Positions 43,268 to 50,375 are shown, counted from the stretch's first letter. The stretch: 50,375 nucleotides of DNA from Kangiellaceae bacterium (GCA_026196875.1 JAPHTP010000078.1:1-50375), one strand, 5' to 3'. Made by a program: numbers and translations. The notes: a model not told the origin generated them from the letters alone.

Positions 43268-45592
43268 ATGCATTCATCAAAACTGGCGACCTTCAAAATT
43301 CACCCTGCAATCGGTATTGCAAGAGTTGGAGAAAGCAAGGACTCTTTTTATCTGGCCCCAGAGTCTCAAGATGCACTGCCGATTAAGTGCAACCAAAACG
43401 GAACGCCCATCGATCTTGACGGATACCCGGTAAAAGATGGTCAAACAGTGGAGGAGCGACAATTTCGCGATGATAGCGGATATATAAAGCGACAAGCAGC
43501 CCGCTTTAAGATCTATCAATACGATGAGCAAAATCCCGATGGCCGAGAACTTAAGATTGGCGATCACATAGAAGGAGTTACTGGTCATGGACCACTAAAA
43601 CGAATTGAATGGTCTGTTTATCTGGCGAATAAAAAGTCCAGTTGGTATCAATTTAAGCAGCTCCAAGGTGAACATGGCTTCGAGCCCGATCATCCGTTGA
43701 GAAACGCGGATATCACGGACCCAGAAAGCCGCATGAGATTAGTTACGGATCCTGGCGCCTATCTAATTAATTCTACCGGAGAAGCGACAGAGGCGATCGA
43801 TTTTGCACGTCATCAGAATCCCGATTTCACCCAAAATTTCCCACCGGAAGACCTCGCTCCCTTCTCGATTGATTCATTAGGTAGAGCGATGATTAACGAC
43901 GACCAACATCTGGTAGTTTTAGGCGGCGCAGGCCGTTCCGGTAGTTTTAAAAAAGATTTTGGTCATCCGCAAATTAGTCATTATGCTAACAATGACGGCT
44001 GGTTCGATGACGTTGCTGATGGACCAATTTCAGCAATCCTCTATTACTTCGATGAAGTAAACGATGAACTCCGCCAAATTGAAATCAGCGATCCAGCCTG
44101 GCTTATTGTAGGTCCCCCTGCCTATGCGCCGCAAATCCCCAATATGATCACTATGGATGATGTGGTTTACGACTTGTCCATCAAACAGTTCGGCTATAAT
44201 CCTTATCTATATGGCCCCAATAATTTTGATAACCCAGAAGCGGTTGACTATAACGATTCCGACGCGCTACTGCGCTGGCGCCAAGCTAAAAAGAAATTCA
44301 ATCCCGACTATCTCCCGTACTTTCAATCTGAAATTCTCTCGATCTTAATACGCCCTTTTATGTATCAGTGGGTAACCGACTTTTTACAAATTTCAAATGA
44401 TGCCCATCAGGTTGGTAAACGCGGGGACTTTGATTTAAGCAAAATTTCCAAGCCGCCAAAATGGATCAACATAACTGAAAAGTCAAAACAGCTGGAAGAA
44501 GTCGAAGCGTATCTGCGTGACGCAAAAGAAAAAGATTTTCAGTTGAACGCCAAAGAGCAATCAATAACGCCGGATGCAGTTCAGCAACTGGAGCAAGAGC
44601 TGTCTGCATTAAACCATGCCCGCCATTCCGGCAAGCACTTACTCAAGGAAGAAAATGGTAATACTTTTATCATGTATGATCCTTATCGCAACGAACGTGC
44701 TTTTATTTATGAATCTTTACGCCAGGACGGCGAGGAAAATATACTTCGCAACCACCGCTCCGATCCGAAAAATTTGATATACGGGCGCAGCCTGATGCCC
44801 GCGCTTTGTGGCGACAATCCAATTAGTAACACTTTACCAAGAAAATTCCTGCGTTTAACCGATACTCAACTGTTTATCTTGCATCAGTGGGCACTCGGGA
44901 GATTTATCAATGAGGATGAAGAAAAGATCAACTCGGAAAAATTGGAACGCCCCCTATTGCCAAAAGGCGACGGAGTTAAACTTGACCGAGGCGTATTAGC
45001 TAACTTGACAGGTGGCGCTTTTTGCCCTGGTGCTGAAGCGGGTTGGATCATGCGTAACCCGGGGATCTATGCCAAACCCTATCGCATTTTTGGTAATCGA
45101 AATTACTTTCCGATCGGCACAGGACGTTTGCCAGGTCGAGCTCCGTTCCAGCCACCGGCACTAACTTTAAAAGGCGATATATCAGGAGGTTTAGAACCCG
45201 GCGACATCACAAAATTTTCAGCGCTTCCATGGCAAGCCGACTTCAACGAATGCTCGACTCAAAACATAAATGTCAGTTACTCCTCCTGGAACGTGACCTA
45301 CGGAAATACCACCAATAATACTACCAGTAAAAATGATGAAATATCCGAAACGCTTTGGTGGCCTGCTTATCGGCCTATGCAGGTTTATCAAAAAAATAGT
45401 GACGGAAAGGTCCAGCAACTCAATTGGTCCCGAGGGATCCCTGCGACAAACGCTGGTGATTTGAAAATGGTTAGCGCCTGGCGCGATTTGGGTTTTGTTC
45501 TTGGGGAAATCCCCACACAAGATCAAGAGCCCTACGAGCTCAGTTATTTTGAAGTGGAAAGAAAAATACTTTCGGATAATTCAGACGATTGA
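43268..45592 (+). CDS. LodA-like cysteine tryptophylquinone oxidase
   Basis: The 774-residue protein starts IHPAIGIARVGESKDSFYLAPE, the LodA-family opening, and is homologous along its length to L-lysine epsilon-oxidase/glycine oxidase (LodA/GoxA). These enzymes deaminate amino acids to aldehydes or ketoacids with H2O2, using a quinone made from Cys and Trp. Candidate cofactor residues are Cys586 (GGAFCPGAEAGW) and Trp655 (LPWQADFNEC), 69 apart; in LodA the pair (516/581) is 65 apart. There is no signal peptide. The ATG has GGAGAG upstream, 15 bases after the tyrosinase gene. The next gene encodes the LodB-like flavoprotein required to form the cofactor. The amine substrate is unknown. Confidence 0.88.
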   Translation: MHSSKLATFKIHPAIGIARVGESKDSFYLAPESQDALPIKCNQNGTPIDLDGYPVKDGQTVEERQFRDDSGYIKRQAARFKIYQYDEQNPDGRELKIGDHIEGVTGHGPLKRIEWSVYLANKKSSWYQFKQLQGEHGFEPDHPLRNADITDPESRMRLVTDPGAYLINSTGEATEAIDFARHQNPDFTQNFPPEDLAPFSIDSLGRAMINDDQHLVVLGGAGRSGSFKKDFGHPQISHYANNDGWFDDVADGPISAILYYFDEVNDELRQIEISDPAWLIVGPPAYAPQIPNMITMDDVVYDLSIKQFGYNPYLYGPNNFDNPEAVDYNDSDALLRWRQAKKKFNPDYLPYFQSEILSILIRPFMYQWVTDFLQISNDAHQVGKRGDFDLSKISKPPKWINITEKSKQLEEVEAYLRDAKEKDFQLNAKEQSITPDAVQQLEQELSALNHARHSGKHLLKEENGNTFIMYDPYRNERAFIYESLRQDGEENILRNHRSDPKNLIYGRSLMPALCGDNPISNTLPRKFLRLTDTQLFILHQWALGRFINEDEEKINSEKLERPLLPKGDGVKLDRGVLANLTGGAFCPGAEAGWIMRNPGIYAKPYRIFGNRNYFPIGTGRLPGRAPFQPPALTLKGDISGGLEPGDITKFSALPWQADFNECSTQNINVSYSSWNVTYGNTTNNTTSKNDEISETLWWPAYRPMQVYQKNSDGKVQQLNWSRGIPATNAGDLKMVSAWRDLGFVLGEIPTQDQEPYELSYFEVERKILSDNSDD

Positions 45593-47085
45593 AACATACC
45601 TCAAAACATCACTATGACGTATGTATTATTGGCGGTGGACCGGCAGGACTAGCCACCGCATTAATGCTACGCCAGCACAACAAAGCACTCACAATCGCGG
45701 TTGTCGAAAAGAGTAATTACAACGATCATCGTGTAGGCGAGTCGGTTGCGCCAGGACTGGAAGCCGTATTAAAAGCCCTGGGGGCGGAAGAATTACTTAA
45801 TGCCAACAAACATCAAATCAGCGCTGGCGTTATTAGTTACTGGGGGACAGTTCACCCGCAATATCAAGACTATCTGCTCTACCCAAGAGGTAAAGGCTGG
45901 CACCTAAATCGAACGCGTTTTGACGCTGATCTTGCAGCCCTTTGCGTTACTAATGACATCGATGTTTATTGTGGTTATCGTTTTCAAAACTCACATAGTA
46001 ACCAGGGCGAAAGACGGTTATTTTTTAACTCTACGAATGATACGGCCGAATTTGTGCTCGGGGAAAAAGCGCGAACAAAGCAACTGGAACTAACCACAAA
46101 ATTTACCATTGATGCTAGCGGCAGAGCCGCAAAATTTACTTTGCAGCAAGATAGCCGCACTCGACATCTGGATTCGATGCTCGCTATTTATGGTATTTTC
46201 GACGACGAGCCTAGCCCAATACCATACTCAACAATCCTACCAATTGAGAATGGTTGGTGGTATAGCGCTCCGCTTCCAGAAGACAAAAAAATTATTGCCT
46301 TAATGACTGACCGGGATTTGGCTAAAGAACATCAACTGACCAATCAGGCTCACTGGTTCGATTTACTGCAAAAAAGTCCACAGGTTTCACTTTTCAAACA
46401 AAGTCTTAACTCAGCTGATGGACTGCAGATCTGGCCCGCCTATTCATTATTTCGAGACAAAATTATCGGTCAAGACTGGCTTTCCGTCGGCGATACTGCG
46501 ATGTGTTTTGACCCGCTATCATCGCAAGGGATTTTAAAAAGTATGTTGCACGGTTGTTATGCCGCTCATGCAGTACATGATTACTTTTTAGCGAAAAACG
46601 ATCCTGACAAGGCGATTAGCGCTTTAAAAAAATACAACTTGAGTTGCGGCGCGGCCTTTAACAGCTATTATTCAACCTGGTGCGAATTTTATCGGAGTGA
46701 AAGACGTTGGCCAGAAAGTAGCTTCTGGAAAAGACGCTACAATCCACTGGTGCAACTTTCCCCCTATGACACATTACTTGTCAATTCAGATAGACAGAGT
46801 GTCACAACGCCTTTTTGTGATAAAAAGCTGATTCAGCAGTTACTTTCAACATGCTATTCAGAGAAACAAGTGTGGCGCATCGTTAATAAACTTAAGAGCC
46901 TCTGGAATCAAGCTGAGCGCTTTGAACTATCTGGGAATTCTGAACTACCCGAACATTTTAAAATACCTGACGAACTAATTATCAACCAACTCCAAGCATT
47001 AGTCAGCAATGGTATGTTAACTCAGGTGGCAGATAGTTCTGATCGACAAGAAAACTCTAACTCTCAAATTTCAAGCCATGTCTAA
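45589..47085 (+). CDS. LodB-like FAD-dependent flavoprotein (TTG start)
   Basis: The 498-residue flavoprotein is of the tryptophan-halogenase/monooxygenase type. It has an FAD GxGxxG motif (VCIIGGGPAGLATAL, 11-25), RVGESVAPGLEAVL (48-61) and the GDTAMCFDPLSSQGI second FAD motif. LodB proteins post-translationally install the CTQ cofactor in their LodA partner, so LodA modification is the first expectation. Initiation is at TTG 45589, which overlaps the lodA-like stop as TTGA. No in-frame ATG precedes the FAD motif, and the SD is weak, indicating translational coupling. A role as true halogenase is less likely, because the lysine/Trp motifs of halogenases were not found. Confidence 0.86.
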   Translation: MKHTSKHHYDVCIIGGGPAGLATALMLRQHNKALTIAVVEKSNYNDHRVGESVAPGLEAVLKALGAEELLNANKHQISAGVISYWGTVHPQYQDYLLYPRGKGWHLNRTRFDADLAALCVTNDIDVYCGYRFQNSHSNQGERRLFFNSTNDTAEFVLGEKARTKQLELTTKFTIDASGRAAKFTLQQDSRTRHLDSMLAIYGIFDDEPSPIPYSTILPIENGWWYSAPLPEDKKIIALMTDRDLAKEHQLTNQAHWFDLLQKSPQVSLFKQSLNSADGLQIWPAYSLFRDKIIGQDWLSVGDTAMCFDPLSSQGILKSMLHGCYAAHAVHDYFLAKNDPDKAISALKKYNLSCGAAFNSYYSTWCEFYRSERRWPESSFWKRRYNPLVQLSPYDTLLVNSDRQSVTTPFCDKKLIQQLLSTCYSEKQVWRIVNKLKSLWNQAERFELSGNSELPEHFKIPDELIINQLQALVSNGMLTQVADSSDRQENSNSQISSHV

Positions 47086-47749
47086 CTTGATGGTGTCTCT
47101 TCAGACAAAACCTGTGCCTTCAATTCGTTCGGGAATGGTTTTCTTACTAATACTCTTACCATTAATCATTCAGTGTTGGCTTCTCAAGTCTTACTTTAGT
47201 ATCAATATTTTCCAAATCCTATTTTACTATACGCCTTTAGCTCTTTTATTAATCGCTGCTTCCCGATACTTGTTATCCTACAAACTCGTCTGCGCGCTAA
47301 TTCTTGGTGTAACTTTCGGCGGAGCTGGAATGTTAATAGGAGAAATTCTTGACGCTAATAGTTTAGAATCGTTAAAGCCTATTCCTCACCTTGAATCCGA
47401 TATTGCCAACACACACTCTAACCATTCAGTCATTAATCACTCACATAGTGCTTTTAGTCTTGCAACACTCCTTATGATAGTTGGCTGCTACTTTCCCTGT
47501 GTCACAGTATCTCTAGTTTTTCATCGAATAAAAGCTTCGCTCTTGCTATTTCTTTCTCACGCGCTTCCCATTCCTTTTATGGTTATATCAAGTGCGCATC
47601 TTAAACTTTCAACAACAGCATCAGCCTCAGCATTATCTAGTCATCTACATATGCTATTAACCATGAGTATAGGAATTTTAGTCGGTGCAATTGTGCTCAA
47701 TATTTTTGCCGCAAGATTAACGAAGCGCTTGCTATTAAATAGCCAATAA
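47078..47749 (+). CDS. Polytopic membrane protein in the oxidase operon
   Basis: This 223-residue protein is not recognised. About six membrane helices (roughly 18-36, 43-62, 68-88, 125-148, 152-170, 188-210) are visible. A polar histidine-rich stretch lies between helices 3 and 4 (THSNHSVINHSHS, about 111-123), which could bind copper. It overlaps the LodB-like gene by 8 bases, so it is clearly part of the unit. Export, copper supply or integration of the product are all possible; nothing in the sequence decides between them. Some LodAB loci are known to carry extra genes, but I cannot place this family. Confidence 0.7.
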   Translation: MSNLMVSLQTKPVPSIRSGMVFLLILLPLIIQCWLLKSYFSINIFQILFYYTPLALLLIAASRYLLSYKLVCALILGVTFGGAGMLIGEILDANSLESLKPIPHLESDIANTHSNHSVINHSHSAFSLATLLMIVGCYFPCVTVSLVFHRIKASLLLFLSHALPIPFMVISSAHLKLSTTASASALSSHLHMLLTMSIGILVGAIVLNIFAARLTKRLLLNSQ

Positions 47750-47784
47750 AAATGAATTGATGGAAACACAATAAAGGTAAAAAT

Positions 47785-48468
47785 ATGACGACTAACAGCG
47801 ATTCGAAATACAATATTGTTATCCCCGTCTATGATGGCGTCGATTTAATGGATGTCACCGCGCCCTACGAAGTTTTCTCCTGGTTAAAGTCAAAATGTCT
47901 AAAATCAAAAGACAGGGAACAAGAGTTCAACGTAATTATTACTGCAGAACAGAACAAGACAATAATCAGTCGTGATAATTTTAAAATGCTCCCTGACATG
48001 GATTTTGATGAGTTTAATCGTAATGAGTTGTTTAGCAATCTCATATGGATTCCAGGCGGAAGTCCGGAAGCGCTGATTAAAATGCAAAACAATCATCAAT
48101 ATATGGAATTTATTAAGCGCCAAAGCGCAACAGCAGAATATGTCACTTCAGTTTGCGAAGGCGCTTTGCTATTAGCTTATGCAGGATTGTTGGACGGATA
48201 TACTGTTACAACGCACTGGGCATTTATTCCGTGCTTGCAGGAATACCCCGAGATAAAAGTCGCAGATGGTTATCCAAGATATGTTCAAGACAGAAATCGA
48301 ATAACCGGCGGTGGAATTTCTTCAGGGCTTGATGAGTCTATAGCGATTGTTAAGCTGCTTGTGGGTGAAGCGATTGCGGAAGAAATACAATTGAGTATGC
48401 AATATTTTCCTGATCCGCCTGTTCAGGCAAGCATACCTAAAGTAGTAAAAGGTTGTCCATTGGATTAA
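47785..48468 (+). CDS. DJ-1/PfpI-superfamily protein, isonitrile hydratase-like
   Basis: The 227-residue protein has the class I glutamine-amidotransferase-like fold. VYDGVDLMDVTAPYEVF (15-31) is the N-terminal isonitrile-hydratase-like motif. Nucleophile Cys124 lies in VCEGALLLAYAGLL and His144 in TTHW, with a YFPDPP ending typical of the cyclohexyl-isocyanide hydratase group. That enzyme has Cys-Thr at the elbow; here the threonine is Glu125, so the reaction may differ. No AraC HTH is attached. AAAGGT sits about 9 bases before the ATG, 35 bases after the membrane gene. It is the last gene of the operon. A detoxifying role for carbonyl, isonitrile or quinone products is an inference. Confidence 0.82.
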   Translation: MTTNSDSKYNIVIPVYDGVDLMDVTAPYEVFSWLKSKCLKSKDREQEFNVIITAEQNKTIISRDNFKMLPDMDFDEFNRNELFSNLIWIPGGSPEALIKMQNNHQYMEFIKRQSATAEYVTSVCEGALLLAYAGLLDGYTVTTHWAFIPCLQEYPEIKVADGYPRYVQDRNRITGGGISSGLDESIAIVKLLVGEAIAEEIQLSMQYFPDPPVQASIPKVVKGCPLD

Positions 48469-48577
48469 TTGTTTCTGAGTTAACAGCCTTTGGATTAATA
48501 ATCTTACTAATGTGCGGTGACAAATAAGTTCGCAAATGAGCTGTCGCGAAACCAACCGCTGATTATGATTTTTCCAC

Positions 48578-48805
48578 CTAACTTTCTTTTGCTTGTTTAG
48601 CTTTAAGCTCTGAATTTTCTTTTTTTAGTTCTTTAATTTGCTTTTTTAACACAGCTAAATCAGACTCGATTCTAGTAAGGGAACTGTTTGTTTTATCTAT
48701 TTTATCGACAATCTCAATAGACCTTGCATTACCGAAAATTAATACAATTAAGGCAATAACAAACAATGTACCACCAGTTAATTTTGACTTACTAATTGAT
48801 TCCAT
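48578..48805 (-). CDS. Small membrane/coiled-coil protein (cassette ORF)
   Basis: A 75-residue protein with one membrane helix (about 11-28) and a C-terminal coiled coil rich in Lys/Glu (VDKIDKTNSSLTRIESDLAVLKKQIKELKKENSELKAKQ). CAAGGAATACA precedes ATG 48805, a good ribosome-binding site. Its function is not known. It is the first small gene left of the clear attC-like sites, and no convincing attC lies downstream of it (48470-48577), so it may be the terminal or decayed cassette. Confidence 0.7.
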   Translation of the reverse strand: MESISKSKLTGGTLFVIALIVLIFGNARSIEIVDKIDKTNSSLTRIESDLAVLKKQIKELKKENSELKAKQAKES

Positions 48806-48820
48806 TTGTATTCCTTGAGT

Positions 48821-48868
48821 TTATAACGCTTCAATCACCTTGCAGTCGCCTGCATTGATTGGTTAAGC
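48821..48868 (-). repeat. attC-like recombination site 1
   Basis: Ends: GCTTAAC (minus, 48868-48862) and GTTATAA (minus, 48827-48821), matching RYYYAAC and the GTTRRRY core approximately. Inner arms CAATCA/TGATTG and TGCAG/CTGCA make the folded hairpin. The 3' end of the adjacent gene is encoded in it. Confidence 0.7.
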
Positions 48869-49302
48869 AACTTTGTCGATGTTTTTCGCTTTACCAATAT
48901 AATAATGAAATACACTAACCCGAAAACTGTCCCGACTGGAAATGAAACAATCCAGAATATAGAGACCATAATCGAGTATCTAAAAAGCCATTTACTACGG
49001 TATGAAGATATAAACAGCGATATTATTGATATTATTAGACCCGGTATAGATATCAACGCCCCTATAATAAGAAATGAAAGGGCGGCACTTATTCCACCAG
49101 CCATGACTTTTGGGTCACCCTCTCCATATAAAGTGATTGACTGAAACGTTTGTATTAGGTCTATCAGTCCGATAAGAAAGTAAACAACTATTGGTGCCTG
49201 GAGAATACCACCGGTGATAGATAGAACCTTGCCAAGCTTTGGTCGCTTATTGATATCTAATTTCAGTTCACTCTTAGGAGATTCGTAAATGTTTTGATTC
49301 AT
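48835..49302 (-). CDS. Cassette-encoded membrane protein with attC-derived tail
   Basis: The 155-residue protein begins MNQNIYESPKSEL, a style common in cassette genes, and has four membrane helices with a short basic C-terminus. The last codons (LLNQSMQATAR) and the TGA stop lie inside the attC-like site 48821-48868; a tail of this kind is a recurring by-product of integron cassettes. ATG 49302 is chosen over upstream in-frame codons because the extension reads into the preceding attC. Its function is unknown. Confidence 0.75.
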   Translation of the reverse strand: MNQNIYESPKSELKLDINKRPKLGKVLSITGGILQAPIVVYFLIGLIDLIQTFQSITLYGEGDPKVMAGGISAALSFLIIGALISIPGLIISIISLFISSYRSKWLFRYSIMVSIFWIVSFPVGTVFGLVYFIIILVKRKTSTKLLNQSMQATAR

Positions 49303-49310
49303 AATTGTTC

Positions 49311-49382
49311 GCTTAACGCCCGTAGCTGTGGAAATCATGTAGCGCCAGCGGAATGGTTTTCCACAGCCTACGTTTGTTAAGT
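49311..49382 (-). repeat. attC-like recombination site 2
   Basis: Ends: ACTTAAC (minus, 49382-49376) and GTTAAGC (minus, 49317-49311), both fitting the integron consensus. The inner arms, cgtaggctgtgg with its complement ccacagctacg, are imperfect with extrahelical bases, as expected for attC. The stop codon of the upstream cassette gene falls in the first box. Confidence 0.82.
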
Positions 49383-49769
49383 GATTGTAGATACCGACAC
49401 ATAATGTTTTTCTGTATTGCCATCTTCAGCTTGCCAACTAACGCAGGTGCTAAGATCTTTTTTAACTGCATACAGAGGCTTTCGCTCAATGCTACTACAG
49501 CCCTCTATATACTGAATATATTTTTCCAAATTACTGTCAAACAGGCACGAATCCCTGCCATTTTCATAGTAGACGTAGCATTCACTAAATGTATTCACAT
49601 CTAATTCGCTAATTTCAATCCATCCACTATGCGCAATTAAATTTGCCCATATAGGGCCATGTGTTTCGATCTTACTTTTATCAAACTCAACTCTAAACTT
49701 TTCAACAAATTCCCTGTGAAACTTCCTACACTCTTCGTTTGAAAGCAATGCCCCTAATTCTGACTTCAT
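49377..49769 (-). CDS. Hypothetical cassette-encoded protein
   Basis: This 130-residue soluble protein is not recognised. It has no membrane helix or signal peptide, is acidic to neutral, and includes a segment with six cysteines in the whole chain (ECRKF, FSECYVYYENGRDSCLF, EGCSS, TCVSW). ATG 49769 is preferred to GTG 49787, since the GTG lies in the flanking attC site and AAAGAG is well placed for the ATG. TAA lies in attC site 2. It is a single-gene cassette. Confidence 0.68.
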   Translation of the reverse strand: MKSELGALLSNEECRKFHREFVEKFRVEFDKSKIETHGPIWANLIAHSGWIEISELDVNTFSECYVYYENGRDSCLFDSNLEKYIQYIEGCSSIERKPLYAVKKDLSTCVSWQAEDGNTEKHYVSVSTIT

Positions 49770-49785
49770 ATCAAGCACTCTTTTC

Positions 49786-49851
49786 ACTTAACGCCTGCCT
49801 CAGTTGAGGCGCTTTTGATTTATAGCCTTCAATTGCAGGCCCTGGCTAGGT
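49786..49851 (-). repeat. attC-like recombination site 3
   Basis: Ends: ACCTAGC (minus, 49851-49845, one deviation from RYYYAAC) and GTTAAGT (minus, 49792-49786). Inner arms: CCTGCAATTGAAGGC and GCCTCAACTGAGGCAGGC pair imperfectly. The cassette gene upstream ends three bases before it. Confidence 0.75.
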
Positions 49852-49854
49852 GAC

Positions 49855-50262
49855 TCAAACTGGTTTCAACCAAAGTAAAGCCACAAAAGACAGAACTAAC
49901 ACACCCCATACAGCCTGAGCAGTTACGCTAACCTTGTTTGATTGTTTATAGCTAATTACTAAAAAAGGAATCAATCCCAAAACAAAAACGCTTAACACAC
50001 TTCCCATGACAAGACCAAGGTCGAGCATATAGAAGAAAATGTTTGAACGTCCAATACCTGCTGGGTCATCTCCTTGCTTCTCGATATAGTTGATCATATC
50101 GAAATACGACTTCAACCACAGCTGAACAAAATTCAGTAACACTAGAGATAAAATGAATTTTTTTGAAACTAAATCCCAAGCTTTCTTGAAGTCCCATCGC
50201 TTTGCAATACCGCCTTCACTTTGAAGCACTTCAGATTCTGGAGTTCCATAAATTTCATCCAT
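49855..50262 (-). CDS. Cassette-encoded four-helix membrane protein
   Basis: The 135-residue protein begins MDEIYGTPESEVLQSEGG, resembling the N-terminal style of the other cassette product (IYESPKSEL). It has about three or four membrane helices (35-50, 70-100, 112-133). Its function is unknown. TTAGGTGA, the end of the neighbouring attC, sits about 9-14 bases upstream of ATG 50262 and can serve as ribosome-binding site. TGA is at 49855. Confidence 0.75.
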   Translation of the reverse strand: MDEIYGTPESEVLQSEGGIAKRWDFKKAWDLVSKKFILSLVLLNFVQLWLKSYFDMINYIEKQGDDPAGIGRSNIFFYMLDLGLVMGSVLSVFVLGLIPFLVISYKQSNKVSVTAQAVWGVLVLSFVALLWLKPV

Positions 50263-50273
50263 ACGCTAATTTC

Positions 50274-50330
50274 ACCTAACGCCTCAAGCAGAATTGCGTA
50301 TTTTGCATATGCTGCCTTGACTGGTTATAT
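50274..50330 (-). repeat. attC-like recombination site 4
   Basis: Ends: ATATAAC (minus, 50330-50324) and GTTAGGT (minus, 50280-50274). Inner arms CAGTCAAGGCAGCATATGC and CTGCTTGAGGC pair imperfectly. It separates the cassette gene from the partial ORF at the window edge. Confidence 0.72.
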
Positions 50331-50333
50331 TTT

Positions 50334-50375
50334 TTATTGCTCATATACTTCCATGAACTCATTGAACTCCTCAAA
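50334..50375 (-). CDS. Partial cassette ORF at the window edge
   Basis: The last 13 codons of a minus-strand frame (FEEFNEFMEVYEQ) end with TAA at 50336-50334, just ahead of attC site 4. Its position matches the gene slot of the next cassette. Too short to identify; it is supported by context only. Confidence 0.5.
   Translation of the reverse strand, partial: FEEFNEFMEVYEQ

Noticed and set aside
39507-48468. Isocyanide chalkophore (copper-chelating isonitrile) biosynthesis
   Set aside because: The DJ-1 protein resembles isonitrile hydratase and copper enzymes are present, but no isonitrile synthase or NRPS is in the window.
48576-48582. ACCTAAC box as attC end at the 75-residue gene
   Set aside because: It has the consensus but faces the wrong way relative to the gene and lacks a matching partner or paired arms.

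Overview
The window reads as chromosome of a moderately AT-rich marine-type gammaproteobacterium. The evidence is the E. coli-like S10-spc-alpha ribosomal protein order, a complete RapA, an acs tail next to a PhaR-type regulator, and a gene-cassette array with attC-like sites. The family Kangiellaceae or a relative is my guess only; no 16S gene is present.

Layout. 1-4647: 3' end of acetyl-CoA synthetase, a PhaR-like regulator, DedA and DUF3667 membrane proteins, a HigBA-type toxin-antitoxin pair whose toxin probably starts at TTG, and a divergent Lgt-like membrane protein. 4637-18850 (minus strand): the S10, spc and alpha operons from rpsJ to rplQ. They have three recognisable promoters with GC-rich discriminators, unusual intercistronic hairpins before secY and rplQ, and an intrinsic terminator that overlaps the stop codon of the Lgt-like gene. 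19017-22438: two tandem paralogues with a DUF3391 domain and a degenerate HD-GYP domain, each preceded by its own GEMM-I (cyclic di-GMP) riboswitch. 22536-27926: a five-gene minus-strand operon (ABC ATPase, permease, amidohydrolase-CIA30, histidine kinase, LuxR-type regulator) with palindromic candidate operators upstream. 28134-30855: a zinc-ribbon membrane protein and a chemoreceptor. 30893-33592: a phage-type repressor/Cro switch with three operators, whose Cro side continues into a diguanylate cyclase. 33603-38924: GNAT, DUF4442, Sel1-type and lipoprotein genes, then rapA.

39507-48468 is the most striking locus. It is a compact six-gene plus-strand operon: exported multicopper oxidase, tyrosinase, LodA-like quinoprotein oxidase, LodB-like flavoprotein, a polytopic membrane protein, and a DJ-1/PfpI isonitrile-hydratase-like protein. 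In Marinomonas mediterranea the laccase, tyrosinase and LodAB are known separately. Here three classes of cofactor-bearing oxidase sit in one coupled transcription unit, which suggests one oxidative pathway acting on an amine or phenol, substrate unknown.

48578-50375 is the end of an integron-type cassette array: small minus-strand genes of mostly unknown function separated by attC-like imperfect palindromes.

A possible regulatory thread runs through the middle. The cyclase controlled by the phage-type switch would make c-di-GMP, and the two GEMM riboswitches about 10 kb away would sense it and control the degenerate HD-GYP proteins. This link is inference.
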